Below are positions 1-11,159 of a stretch of 64,000 bases of DNA, piece by piece. A program made the translations under genes and the position numbers. The notes under the pieces were generated by a model that saw only the letters and a list, made by a program, of their open reading frames with translations, ran no database searches and had not been told where the DNA came from. This DNA is from Globodera rostochiensis. Taxonomy: Eukaryota; Nematoda; Chromadorea; Rhabditida; Heteroderidae. The stretch is taken from positions 2,933,794-2,997,793 of the forward strand of contig JAEVLN010000008.1 in the NCBI GenBank assembly GCA_018350325.1, read 5' to 3'. The first letter of the stretch is position 1. Every line of letters begins with the position of its first letter.

Positions 1-1676
1 CGGCACCCCAACCTTTAAAGTGTCATTGAATCTGTTCAGAAGACGCGGGACGACCGGGAAAAGGGTGGGCTTCAAACATTGCATGTCGTCGGAGAGTGTG
101 CCAATGTCTCCGCTGAAGTAGCCGATGCGAAAGCCGAACGAAAGCGAGATCCAGTGGGCAACCTGCTCGAACATGTGGGACAGAGGCAAGTAGGAGATGA
201 TGGAGCCGTGCGGCTCCAACAATTCGGGCATAAACCGTTCCAACAGCAGCGACAGAGCCGCCAAATTTGCCAGAACATTGGCGTGCGTCAACAAAACGCC
301 CTTCGGCGTTCCGGTGGTGCCGCTGGTGTAACTAAAAACGGAAATAATTTTGATTTAAATCAAAATTCTAAAAAACCAACCACACAATGTACGTGTCATT
401 TGGCTTTGGCGGGTGATCTTCCACCGACACCGCCAAATGATCACCGCCCTCCTGGGAACTTCCGGTGCTGTCCATCAAATCCTCAAAAGAGTGCAGCTCC
501 ACCCCGACCTCCTTGGTCTTCTCGGACGCCTCCTGCACTTCCTTTTCCTGCATTGATGTGCCAATCAGCACAACATGTTTCAGCGTTGACGGACACTCCT
601 TCAACACGTTGGCCAACTTGTTCAAGTCGTCCACCACAACCAATCTATGGATCAAAGGGACTTCGATGGAAATGATCGGGAAGAAGCCTCGGCCTTGCTA
701 TTAATGGGACCGATCGAGTCGGCATTTTAGCAGTCTTTCCATTAGCGGCACAGACCAGATTTCCCGATCTAATTTTCTTACTCGGCTTCAGTATGGTTCA
801 AAACGTAAGTGGCAGCATCGGCGCCCAACGTATCGTACAATGGCACAACCACAATGGAATGCCGAACGCAGCCGATCACCTATGTGAGAAGAAAGGGGGG
901 AGGCTGCTTTTGCTGTACCACCAGAAGCTTAAATTAAGCTCTCCAGACCGCGATCATCCACTGCGGGCAGTTCTGCGCGTAAATGGCCACAAAAGAGTTG
1001 TTGTCAGGCCGAATGCCCAATTTGGTGATCAGCGCTTGGCCAAATGACTGCGATCGTTTGGCCACCTCGGCGTAGGAGAGGAATTGGTACGGCGCATTTT
1101 TTGTCGGGCGGCAGCCAAGACAGGGCGAATGTTCCGCTATCTGACACAAAATGTGGGGCCTTTTTTGATGAGATCCAGTGATCAGAGATCGATCCAGATC
1201 ATGGACATTTCGCGGATAAATGGATTTTTGGAGAAATAAAAACAAATTTAAAAATGTTCAAAGCCAACAAACACACTTTGAGACCGCGCTGGAAGGCATC
1301 GAACAGTGTGCGCACATCTGGAAAGTACGAACCCACGACGGACTCTTTCGTGTCGTTCAACAATGCGCTTTTGAACACTCCGGGCGAATCCTGCTGATGC
1401 AAAATGTAACTTCGCCAAAAAGACAAAACAAATTGTGTTGGCATTTCTTGCCTCCAACTCAATGCCCTCGGGCGACAATGCCTCCTCCCCCCGAGGCTGT
1501 TTTGTTCGGGCACTTTGGGATGAGCGCCGTTTTCCAAGCAAAAAAACCATAACAGAAACGGTAAGGACGGCAACAGCGACGAGCACTGAGTTTGAGCACA
1601 AACAAAAATGGTGAGAATGTGCAGCAGCAGACGATGGTTGAGATGAATGTTGTCGGAGGTCCGGTGGGTTGGCCAT
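1..1676 (-). CDS. long-chain acyl-CoA synthetase (ACSL family), 5' part only
   Basis: Activates long-chain fatty acids to acyl-CoA using ATP, normally at the ER or outer mitochondrial membrane. Reading leftwards, ATG at 1676 opens a Ser/His-rich head followed by a hydrophobic anchor (VLVAVAVLTVSVMVFLLG, about 1530-1590). Later exons encode the family segments 'DVRTLFDAFQRGL' (about 1290), 'CLGCRPTKNAPYQFLSYAEVAKRS' region (about 1060-1120) and 'FVAIYAQNCPQWMIA' (about 960). Further left come 'VVVDDLNKLANVLKECPS' (about 600-650), the AMP-binding P-loop 'TSGTTGTPKGVLLTHANVLA' (about 275-335) and 'SYLPLSHMFEQVAHW' (about 160-210). The C-terminal adenylation half lies beyond base 1. The start is the first in-frame ATG before the anchor; exon edges near 1250-1430 are approximate. 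The family assignment is firm and the exact paralogue is unknown. Confidence 0.85.
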
Positions 1677-2587
1677 CAGCGGAGGTGGAGGGGATGGAGG
1701 ATTCTTCGGGGGATGGATGCGACGATTGGACGGACGGACGGGAGGAGGATGATGGATGTGATAAGGGGACAAAGGTGAAGAAGAAGAAGAAGTGTGGGGG
1801 ATGTGGGGGTTGGCAACGGAAGAAGAAAGAGGTGGAGTGATATTTGGGGTATTTGGGGGGTCGGTGGTGAACACAGATAATACACACAATAAACGGGGGG
1901 AACTCGTTTACGGGGGAATGGGCAAAACGTGACCTTCGTGGACAGGCAGAGAGAGAGAGGCACACAAATTGATCGACTCGACTTCTTCGCTATGTATATC
2001 GAATTGTTGAGCGCCCGTCGCTGATCCATTCCAAAGTCCATTTCTGCTGGCATTCCCCGACCACGCCGAAATGTGCCCCCGAGGGTCGGGGACATGAGAG
2101 GCTTTCGGGGAAAGTGAAAGCCCCGTTTTGTTTTTGCTGATTCCTCCGCCCCCCCCCCCAATTCCTTTTTAGGAGAGAAGTAATTGGTTAAATGGGGACA
2201 CAAACATAAACATTTACTGTGGGGTTTGGTTTGATTTTTGGTGAAAAGAGTTACATAATTTATTGCTTCGGTGAGGGAATGGGAAGCGAATAAATTCAAA
2301 ACAAATTTTCCCGGTATTTTTTTCGACGAAAACCCCAAAAAAGAACCGACCGACCGACCGACCTGTTGTGCACGATTTCGGAGGTGACCAAAAACGCACA
2401 ACAGTCGCGAGACCAACGGTAAATGGCCCGGGAAGAAAAGTGAGGGAAAATGGGGGGGGGGGGGGGGAGGGAGTCCAGAGGATTTGGGAGGAGCTTCAGC
2501 CTCGGTGGGATACAGAGTTCTGACAGGTTTTTGTGTTGATATATTCCCACCATTGAATTTTGCTAATTTTTGAGGCCACATATTCAT
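1677..2587. other. intergenic, low complexity
   Basis: This is the region between the 5' end of the acyl-CoA synthetase and the dispersed repeat at 2588. It holds GGA-rich stretches (about 1680-1760), a CGAC repeat (about 2345-2363) and a long G run (about 2453-2467). The ORFs crossing it are Pro/Ser or Gly low-complexity readings without family similarity. No gene is called. Confidence 0.6.
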
Positions 2588-2745
2588 TATCAAATTTTGT
2601 CGACGTTCTTCTACAATTCCAACCAGAATTTGGTGGAATTTGGATTTTCGAAGTGCGACCAACTCGCTTTCAAATTTTTTTAAATTACAGAACGCCAAGA
2701 TTTATTATTACAAATAAATCGTTCAAACTTTTCCCATAAATAGGT
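2588..2745. repeat. dispersed repeat, copy A
   Basis: The block resembles 54425-54722. Shared segments include 'ACAGAACGCCAAGATTTATT' followed by a CAAATAATTCGTTCAAACTTT-like end, an upstream 'TTTCGAAGTG..ACCAACTCG' and further left 'TTCTTCTA.AATTCC' plus 'ACCAGAATTTGG'. Spacing differs between copies because of indels. No terminal inverted repeats were recognised, so the element class is unknown. Confidence 0.65.
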
Positions 2746-2899
2746 AATCTGGTTAATGTCCGTTTGAGCATATTTAAATGGCGCCGCTTCTTTGTCTTTT
2801 CATCTCATTTTGTTCTCTCCAACTTCTTTCACCCACAGAGTTATTCCGTGAGTTTTTCCCCAATTTTATTCTAATTCCTTTCACTTTTCATTTAAGTCA

Positions 2900-4111
2900 A
2901 TGCCCGGGCGTCAACCTCACCATCAGCAACACCACCGCCATCAACAGCAGCACCGCCATCAACAGCAGCACCGCCATCAACAGCAGCACCGCCGTCGATC
3001 TTCCGCTGCCGCTTGCTCCATTCTGAACCGCTTTGGCTTCATATTCCCGCGGGACTTCAAGCTTGGCAGCGGACGTTACAGCAAGGTGTACAAAGGTAAG
3101 AATTTTTTCCTTTTTTTTTGACTTTTCTAAATTTGTTTCCATTTTCAGGGTTTTACACTCAGGCGGAATGCCATTTTGCCATCAAGGTCACTGATCTGCA
3201 AGCCGTTTCTTCAAGATTCAAGCACCACTTCTTGCCGCGCGAGCTTAGGATTTGGCGCATGTTGGACCATCCGAACCACGTACGCCTGTACAGGCACTTT
3301 GTGAAGGATCGCTATCTGTTCGAGATACTTGACTTGGCTGATGGCGGTGATATGGTCAGTTAACCCATCATTTTTTGACTTTGCATTTAATTCAAAAGTC
3401 CCTTTTAGCTCACTTATATGCGGGAGCACGGACCGGTCGAGGAAGCGGCTTGTCGCCGATGGATGCTCCAGCTTATCGACGCCCTGAACTACTTGCATCA
3501 CCACCGGATCGCGCATCGAGACCTGAAGCTGGAGAACATCCTCATATTTGGCGATGGCGTCCTCAAAATCACTGACTATGGCTTCTGCAAGCAGGTGCTA
3601 ATTGACATCGAAGTTCTAACAATTAATCGAAGCATTTTTCAGAGTACCGACTTGTCTACAACTTTTTGCGGGACTAAAACTTACAAGGCGCCAGAACTTT
3701 TGCTAAGCATGGAATACAACATGTTCAAAGTGGACATTTGGTCAGTTTCCGCCACTTTCATTGTTGTTTTCGTCTTACGTTTTGTTTTTCAGGTCCTTAG
3801 GCGTCGTCGGTTTCGCCATGCTGACTAACAAAACGCCGTTCCGTGCAGATAGAAGCAATGCGGAAATTGTGGAATCGCAGCGAAGTCACAGCTACAGTTA
3901 CCCGCTTCAGCTGAATCTTAGTCACCAGTGTCGCAGTGCAATTGACACTTTGCTGACATTTGAGCCGAATAGTCGCCCGGTGAGTTTTTATTTTTATTTT
4001 GGCGTTTGTTCTGTTCTAATTTTTGTTTTAACCCTTCAGGACATCTTCGATTGTGCCAAGTTGCCGTGGTTTGCTTTGGATGCCGGTGTGACGAGCCGTG
4101 CGCGTGGTTGA
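2900..4111 (+). CDS. serine/threonine protein kinase, TSSK/CaMK-like
   Basis: Protein kinase of 314 residues in six exons: 2900-3095, 3149-3354, 3409-3594, 3643-3740, 3793-3979 and 4040-4111, in frame throughout. A His/Gln-rich head of about 35 residues precedes the kinase core, which fills the rest of the protein. Visible motifs are the glycine loop LGSGRYSKVYKG, the ATP-binding lysine in FAIKVTD, the catalytic loop HRDLKLEN, the magnesium motif as DYG instead of DFG, CGTKTYKAPELL and DIWSLGVVGFAML. The best family fit is the small testis-specific kinases (TSSK), which are nearly bare kinase domains like this one. Two introns start with GTCAGT. The start ATG is the first one in frame with the core; an extra upstream exon cannot be excluded. 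Substrates cannot be told from sequence. Confidence 0.9.
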
Positions 4112-4638
4112 TCGATTGAATATGGATGGAATTGGCGTTGTATAAGCGGGTCGAAGAATGTGATAAAGATTATTGCAATTAATTCCTTTTTGTTTTCACC
4201 GTACCTCTGTCTTTCCCAATATTTGTCTAACATTTAAATGTAAATAAATGTTAAGAGCACTCAGCGAGGGTTTATTCCTGTTTTGGCAATCCTGCAGAAC
4301 GGCGGCCAGAAAAGCCCTAAAAACTTTTCTAACGACTTTATAAAACGATTTTTTTTTGGAAAAAATTGGCGACCCCCATTCTGTAGATTGCCTCTGTTTT
4401 ATTAATCAAGTCGAAGTTTTTTAAAGATTTGTAAAATCTCAATTTAATCATTTATCAAACAGTGGTGTTAAATACAATTGTTGAAATAAATCGTTTTAAT
4501 AATATAGTATTTACAATGGGTAAGAATAAATATGTGCGCAGCACAGCAATCACAATTTGATCACAGCTCTTTTCACCAGTTAAATCCCTCCATCGACGGC
4601 GTATGGAGTCTTTCTTCTTCTCTCGCGTTCCTATCCGA
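4112..4638. other. convergent intergenic spacer
   Basis: AT-rich space between two converging genes, the kinase (+) and the phosphatase (-). It contains the MITE at 4285-4392. An AATAAA at about 4241-4246 may be the kinase polyadenylation signal. No further coding sequence was found. Confidence 0.6.
4285..4392. mobile_element. hAT-type MITE, short copy
   Basis: 108-bp non-coding element. The left end GGCAATCCTGCAGAACGG and the right end CCATTCTGTAGATTGCC are inverted repeats of each other. Flanks are CCTGTTTT on the left and TCTGTTTT on the right, an 8-bp target duplication with one mismatch, which is typical of hAT elements. In the opposite orientation its internal sequence (TTTTATAAAGTCGTTAGAAA, then GTTTTTAGGGCT) matches the left part of the copy at 9013-9242, so it is an internally deleted relative. 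Confidence 0.75.
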
Positions 4639-5844
4639 TCAGAAGAATTCGAATGAACGTCTGAAGTTCACATCAATTGTCAGCGTTGCTCCCGTGTTTC
4701 TTCGCGAATAACCAGGGGCCGAAAAAATAGTGAGGAGTTTGCGGCTTGCGAAATATTCGAATCCGTTCGCAACACACTAAAACAGAACATTAAAAGTTGG
4801 CCAAGTCCACAAAAGCATTTGACCACACCTGGTGAGCACGCACAATCAAATCAAGGCCAAGCAGCTGACAGAGCTTGACAACCACATCCTCGCCGAACAA
4901 AACGCCTGCCTTTCTTGGACTCGGACGAACGCCTCGAAGACCAGGTTGCGGATCGGCCCAGAGGACGTCGAGTTCCAATGACGGGTTTGGTGGATCAAGC
5001 ATCGGACGACGAAGTTCGCGAAACTGCTGGAGACTATTCATACTGGAACAAAGGCCACCGTGCATACCTGAAACGAATCGATTTAATCTGTAACGCTTCC
5101 ACCCACAAGAATCCTTACACAGAATTCTTCCTCCGATTAGTGCAGTGTATGGAAGCCAGGCAAAGGTATCATTGAACAGCATCCAGATTTCATGCGCATT
5201 CTGCTGTCCGTAGCGGCTCTTAATCTCACCAAGAAAGCCATAGCTTAATGGAATTTGGGTCAGCTGCATCTTCGGCCAATCAACTCACTTTCGATTGATT
5301 CTACTGCACTCATGGTTGCCGCGTAGCAGAATGAAGCGGTCGGGAAATCTTGCCTTAATTGAAAAGATTAGTCCACTCCCTCTCACTCGCCCGATAGATG
5401 AAGCCTTCACCTTGTAGCACAGAAGAAGCACCGCTGTCTCCAGATTTTGACTGCCTCTGTCGACGATGTCGCCAAGGAAGATATACTTTTTGTCCGGCGG
5501 GTGGCCAATTCTTGTAAAGATCGTCTTCAAGTCGGAGAATTGTCCATGAATGTCTCCACAGACGACGACTGGTGGCAGAATCTCGACAAGTACGGGCTGC
5601 TCCCTGAGAACATTGGTCGTTGTCTCGCACACATGACGAATTTCATCCATGCTGACCTGAAAGGGAATGCCACAAATAAACAATCCTCCGTTGATGAACC
5701 CAATCAGTCACTTACGTTGCGCGTGAACTCCTCAAAAGACATGCGTAAGACCTTCTCAATGATGGCGTCCAATCGCCTGTTGCTCAGAGGGCGGCGGCGC
5801 ACCGAGACAGACGACGTCGCTGTTGCGTAGTACTCTTCCACCAT
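4639..5844 (-). CDS. PP1-like serine/threonine protein phosphatase, divergent
   Basis: Metallophosphatase of the PP1 (GLC7/GSP) family, 313 residues, close to the usual ~330. Six exons join in frame: 5844-5716, 5656-5411, 5353-5289, 5243-5119, 5067-4829 and 4776-4639. Metal and catalytic motifs are all present in order: GDIHGQFSDL, LGDIVDRGSQ, LLRGNHEC, MHGGL and VRAHQ. The C-terminal part departs from PP1. After FSAP the conserved YCGEFDN-type loop is replaced by GYSRRNTGATLTID, and the protein ends soon after at RSFEFF. That loop in PP1 shapes inhibitor binding near the active site, so regulation is probably changed while catalysis may be kept. Such divergent PP1 copies are numerous in nematodes and often male-biased (family knowledge). 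Confidence 0.9.
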
Positions 5845-6427
5845 CGGCAGTTAGTGTCGGCGTTGGTCCGTTCAATGAAGATCCAATTTGCGAGGCGGGC
5901 AGAAGACGAAGGCTTCAGTCGTGCGATGGATATTTGTGATGGTTGTGTCAAAATGGTTGGTTTATATACCTACACAAACCATTCGCAGTAAATTGAAAGT
6001 TGCACGCTTATCAGAAATAACATTTTAATGCATTTCAAATTTTCTAAATAAGAAAAAAACAAAAAAATTTTTTCACGTCTTTGAGCTCGGATCAAAAATC
6101 TTATAAAACTTTTTTAGGTGCCGAAAATATTCTTAGAAACCGGAAACAAACATAATCAAACAAACAAAATCATCTTCAAGAGTTGTCGCAACATAAAAAT
6201 AGCAGCAAAATGCATATTCGTTTATTCAGAAAGAAGGTTTTTAAATTTACTCGAAAGTGGAATCGTATAAATGTAAAAATGGCACCGATTTCTGTGAGTA
6301 AGTACAAAACGAATAAATACAATAAAATCTTACACGCGTTAAGGAGAATTATTGTGCATAGACTATTTACTTCAAATCAAAAACATTTTCGGTGTAACGT
6401 AAATTGCGTAGACTTTTTGCATATTAA
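5845..6427. other. AT-rich intergenic region
   Basis: Space between the phosphatase start and the SLC41 gene end. It includes a TATA-like TTTATATACC at about 5960, which could serve the phosphatase promoter on the minus strand. The short plus-strand ORF inside (6183-6449) is Lys/Asn-rich with no recognisable family and is treated as chance. Confidence 0.5.
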
Positions 6428-8494
6428 TCAAAGGCTAATGGTCGGGTAAACTGTCATTGTTGTGCTGTTTTGTTGGTTCGCCGAGTTATATATTTCAGGA
6501 GAAGCGGCGGCATGGATGATAAAGGCAAGTGCGAGAAGACCGGCGCCAAGGAAATCTCCGAAGGCTGTTAACAACGGAATTGCGCTGAGGTCCGGGTTTA
6601 GTCGAAATCTCCACAGGCAACGGCACAGCAATTGGCAGCAGTAGAGAAGTGTTGCCACCTTAAATTAGAAGTAATTAATGTCGTTGGGGTGGTCATTTCC
6701 CCGGTGAGGTCACCTGGAGTGTGGTCGCACACAAAAAAAGGAGAAAGAACGACCAATTCGGCAATTCGTTTGTTTTGCCGGTCAGCAGTAACATGCCAAT
6801 GAATAGCACATGGCCGGGCACGCTCATCATCAGCAGAATGACCGCGTTGTTCGACTCGCGTTCTTCAAAAAAATAAATGTTCAAAAAAAATCTTTCAATC
6901 GGATTCCCTAAACCGATTTCTTCAAAAATCATGCCCCAATAAAACACGAAGAATTCTCAAATTAAAGAGAGATTTCTCACCCTTGCACGCAAAGGTTCGA
7001 AACGGATTCGCGTAGGTGACCAGTGTGTTTGCTGGCAGAATTCCCTGCTTTCCAAACTGATGTAGGTAGGTGGCGAGCCTGGAAGCTTGTACAGCGACCA
7101 AGTTGCCTCCAACTCCGTTGATCACTGGTTGTAAGAGAGTGGCGGAAGGAAAGCTATCGACGGCATGCCGCAGTATGTACCCGCCACTGATGCTGATCAA
7201 CATTGCGATCAAAATTGCGTACCACCCGTGTTTGAGCACATTGCGAGTTGCGGGAGTAAGCACAGCCACGAAAGTCCACATGGGCAGGGAAATGATCACC
7301 AAATAAAAGAAAATGACAAGCGCCTCCAAATACTTCTCGTAAAGCTTGAAGAACCAGTTGCCGAACAAAATCTGCAGCAAAATTACAAACAAAATAATAT
7401 ATATAATCCAGACGAACCGAAGTACCAGAAATGACAACGACACGACATCGCCTGTGGCTGCTGCCAATGGAGTGACGATGTTGTCCGGATTCAATCCACA
7501 TCGACGTGCCGTTATGACTATGAACACCTTAAAGAAATGCAAATAAAAAATTCCAAAAACGAAAAAATTGGGATGAAGTTGAATTTGGTTTTATTTAGAC
7601 CTGAACTGGAATTGAATAAATATCAAAAAACCCAATCCCTCAATTGGTTGTGCACCAGCACAATACCATGAGTGACGTGAGCATCATCGATGTTACTGAA
7701 CAGGAAACAGTGGCCGAAACAACGAGACACAGTGATCGGGCACTGTCGAACTGAAAATGTTTTGGGGTTAACTTTAAATATTGACGGTCTCCCAGCTAAA
7801 CAGCAATAATTAGAAACAAAAGCTCACGCCATTGCCATCAAGCAAATCGGTGGTGATGGCTACCAGCGAGGCGATCATTGCCACGATAATTGCCTGAGTC
7901 TGGTTCACAGCAATGTTTGAAAATAACATGGCGAAGAGCTGTCGTAGCGGCACGTCCAGTTGACCAAGGTTGGCCATTGTCGAGAGACGCGAGGACATTG
8001 TCATCTCCAAGTTGCCTTTGAGGCCAAGCAGGGCGGGCACGAGGACCAGCACCACGGGCATTTTTACTATAAAGTGCGTTTTGGAGGCATGAAAAAGGAG
8101 AGCGCCTGCGCCGACCATGCTGAAACCGGCGAGCACAAACGGCACGACAGTCTGTAGGGGGAAAAAAGCTTCGCATCAATTAATGTTAACATTGGGAAAT
8201 TTGGATCCCCCCCCCGCCCCACCTCTACGATAAAGCTCCTCGGTGATTCCTCCTTTCGCTCCGGGGGGTTTTTACCACCGCATTGAGAAAGTGCCGTGCA
8301 ATTCTCATCTTTTGAATGGTCGCTGAAGCTGACAAAATGAGTTTAATCGAAATGTGTTAACTTTGATTTGATTATTCAGACCGATTTTCCGATGCCGGAG
8401 CCTCGTCGATGTGCACTTGGTCCATTCTGCTGGATAATATGTGTTCATCCGATGGTATCGGCAGTTTTTGTGTGCCAATTTCACACTCATTCAT
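6428..8494 (-). CDS. SLC41 (MgtE-like) divalent cation transporter
   Basis: Plasma-membrane magnesium carrier of the SLC41A family, the eukaryotic relatives of bacterial MgtE. Seven exons join in frame to 517 residues, within the family range: 8494-8382, 8328-8223, 8151-7828, 7750-7667, 7527-6981, 6862-6714 and 6658-6428. An acidic cytoplasmic head (about 70 residues) leads into the first MgtE repeat: PFVLAGFSMVGAGALL and the signature LGLKGNLEMTMSSRLSTMAN, with AVNQTQAIIVAMIASLVA. The second repeat follows: RCGLNPDNIVTPLAAATGD, several hydrophobic helices, RLATYLH and a last half with RLNPDLSAIPLLTAFGD. The two NPD/P.A..GD repeats confirm a complete tandem-domain protein. Start is the only ATG in frame with the acidic exon. 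Confidence 0.9.
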
Positions 8495-9012
8495 TTCGTT
8501 ATTCGACCCAAACTTTAAGATTAAAAATAAAAAAGTGGGAATTGTTTTAACATTGAAAATTTAGGCCCTAACTTTTTTTCAGAACATATGTATCAAATAA
8601 TCGCTTCTCAAGAGATTCCGATTTGTTTGATCAAGTATTTTTTGTTTTCTTAAAAAAACGAGTACTGTTTCAAATCAAGCTGAACTCTAGCAGGCCTAAT
8701 AGGGTTAGGAAACCCGACTTGTAACCGGGCGAGCTTTTTCTTAGATTAGTGGATGAAGTGTCGTTTTTTGGGTTAGTGGATAAAATGTCGCGTGGATGAA
8801 ATGTCGGCGCCCCCATTTGAAATTTTTTTTTCGCCAGATTCTGTTCCATATTCTGTGATTTTGGCTGATTCCGTACCATGAAATGCAGATGAAATGATGA
8901 CTTTTTGGCAAAGAATGTTCGGATAATTACGTTTTTGTAAAGTCTTCAGCGCTTTTACATAAATAGGGAACATTTTGCGAGAAAATGAGAAAGGCCAAAT
9001 GACTGCGAAGAC
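8495..9012. other. intergenic, with a short degenerate repeat
   Basis: No gene seen. A 15-bp motif GTGGATGAAGTGTCG occurs three times with one or two changes at about 8751, 8776 and 8792. The stretch next to it, about 8690-8740, has the look of a decayed repeat but has no second copy in this window. Confidence 0.45.
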
Positions 9013-9242
9013 GGCAATCCTGCAGAATGGGGATCCCAAATTTTTTTTTTCAAAAAATGAAAACATTTTATAAAGTCGTTAGAAATTAGTTTTTAGGGCT
9101 GAATCCGAATCTGACCTCCATTTAGTCCGATTTCGAACTAAGGTCAGGTTCGTGATCAGCACCCCCGAAAACCTCCGGATATAACTTTTTAGCTCAAATA
9201 AAATTGAATTAGGGATCCCCCCCCCCCATTCTGCAGTTTGCC
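9013..9242. mobile_element. hAT-type MITE, long copy
   Basis: 230-bp non-coding element. The left end GGCAATCCTGCAGAATGGGG and the right end CCCATTCTGCAGTTTGCC are inverted repeats. Both flanks read GCGAAGAC, a perfect 8-bp target duplication, as made by hAT transposases. It shares ends and inner sequence with 4285-4392. No transposase is encoded, so it would need an autonomous relative elsewhere. Confidence 0.85.
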
Positions 9243-9582
9243 GCGAAGACGAAGAGAAAAAATGTTTCTCAATTACCTTTCTACCTACCTATGTATCTTA
9301 AAATGTCTTTTGAGTGAATAATAACCTTTTTTAACCATTTAACATTGAATTGTGATGCTTAAATGGAAACTGGAATAGTGAGAAAAACCAGACCGGGATC
9401 CTGGTCCTTGACTTGACCAAAGTTTTACTCCAAATTTTGTGAAAAAAACCATATCGAAATTCTCTTTCATACCGTTTTCAAAGTTATGTATCACTCACTA
9501 ATTTGTAAGTAACAGATTTAATCTCCTCAATTAAGAGCATCTCAGATTTATCGCTTTTTCGGCCATAATAATAACTCGCGCA
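9243..9582. other. upstream region of the MSP1-like gene
   Basis: AT-rich 340-bp stretch between the MITE and the ATG at 9583, presumed to carry the promoter. No clear TATA box or other site is recognised, and no ORF has family similarity. Confidence 0.4.
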
Positions 9583-11159
9583 ATGAACAGTGATCAGAAT
9601 GTGTCGTCGATAATAATCCAAACGCTTGGCTTTTGCGCCTCAGCCGCCGTTGCTACATTCGTTGTGAGCAAAGTGTTGCAACGGATGACGGACCCGAATT
9701 ATGAGGGGAAAGAGAACGCAAAAAAGAGGGTCTGTTCGACGGACCAAAATGATCAGACCCTTCCGAATCTTTGATTTAGATGGCTCAGATTATGAAAGTT
9801 CTGAAGTTGGACTCGAACAAATTCAGCCTCAATTCTTATGAGGTCGGTTTGGCGATCGTTTGACCATTTAATTTAACGCCAATTTTACATTTCAGTTGCG
9901 CATTGCCACCCTCATTTGTAAGTATTTATTTTGTCGACTTTAATCATATTTTGCTTAAGCATTGCCCGAAGAAGGCGCCGACATTGAAGAAATCGGCGGC
10001 TGTTCGGCGACTTTGCACCGACTGCAGGAGAACGTTATCCTCCCGCTTCGTCTGTTGGCCTCCAAAATTATTGTTCCATCTTCGCTGTACATGCCGCCAA
10101 AGGGTGCATTTTGACTCAATCAATTGGAGTAATTACCGCCTTTTCCAGGGATTCTTCTGTACGGACCGACCGGCTGCGGAAAGACGATGATCGCGCGTTC
10201 AATCGCCAAAAAAGTGGACGCGCTCTTTGTCAACTTCGACATTTCTATCCTCGACGGTCTGTCCGTTTCTTTGTCCGTGTCGCACAATTTGAATGTTTTT
10301 AGATATGCTCTACGGAGAGACTGCCAAACTTACGAAGGCATTGTTCACTTTGGTTGGTCCCTAATGCTTTCAGAAACCCGAACGTTCACAGACTTTTATC
10401 ACCTTTTTTCAGACCGCAAAGATTCAGCCGTGCGTGATTTTCATCGACGAAATCGGTGATTTATTGCTCATAATTTTGTGAATGTTAATTGGTTTGATGT
10501 GTGCCGCCCCTCAGATTCTGTGCTTCGCAGCCGCCAGCACCGCGATCAAGAGGGCACTGCCATAATGAAGACGCAGTTCATGCTTTTGTGGGACGGCTTT
10601 CTCAAATCAGACAGCACAGTGATCATCATCGGTGCCACCAATCGGCCGCAGGACGTCGGTAAAAATGCTTTCTCCAATCGATTCTTCGAATATTTTTCTG
10701 CCAGACGAAGCAATTATGCGCCGTCTCCCCCTTCGTCTGCACGTCCCAAAGCCCGATTTGGTCGCGCGTGAGCAAATCCTTCGTGTGCTTCTGCGCAAAG
10801 AAAGCTTGGTGAACAACTTCAACTTCAAAAAAGTCGCGCAGGAGATGGAAGCGCTGAGCGGCTCCGAGGTGAAGGAGGTCGTCCGAGTCGCCTGTCTTAA
10901 GCGTTATCAGGACGTTGCGCAGTCATTGGTCAACTTGCCGCCAGAGCTTCGGTGAGCCTATTTCTTTGATTTTGTTGAAGCAGCCATGATCGGACAATTC
11001 CCGCACTCCAGATCGGCGGTCGGCATGGGGCGCTCTTTCGACGAAGTCAAACTGTCGCACGATGATGTCATCCGAGCTTTTCACGACTACAGAAACTTCA
11101 CGATGGATACCTTTGCCGGCGCATCCGTAGTGACGGAGGAGGTCATTGCAGTGGAATAG
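9583..11159 (+). CDS. MSP1/ATAD1-type membrane AAA ATPase
   Basis: ATPase that extracts mislocalised tail-anchored proteins from the outer mitochondrial and peroxisomal membranes (ATAD1/Msp1 family). Ten exons join in frame to 301 residues: 9583-9729, 9780-9842, 9896-9917, 9960-10103, 10149-10256, 10303-10352, 10413-10455, 10515-10658, 10705-10951 and 11012-11159. An N-terminal anchor ([19 protein letters not shown], about residues 10-30) is followed by a short linker. Then come [13 protein letters not shown] (Walker A), [10 protein letters not shown] (Walker B), [20 protein letters not shown] (sensor 1 and arginine fingers) and an AAA lid with [14 protein letters not shown]. It is shorter than typical ATAD1 (about 360), mainly between anchor and ATPase core. 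Walker A has T in place of the second P. Several introns start with GTC. Confidence 0.9.

Noticed and set aside
6183..6449. 88-codon Lys-rich plus ORF
   Set aside because: AT-rich chance ORF overlapping the 3' end of the SLC41 gene.
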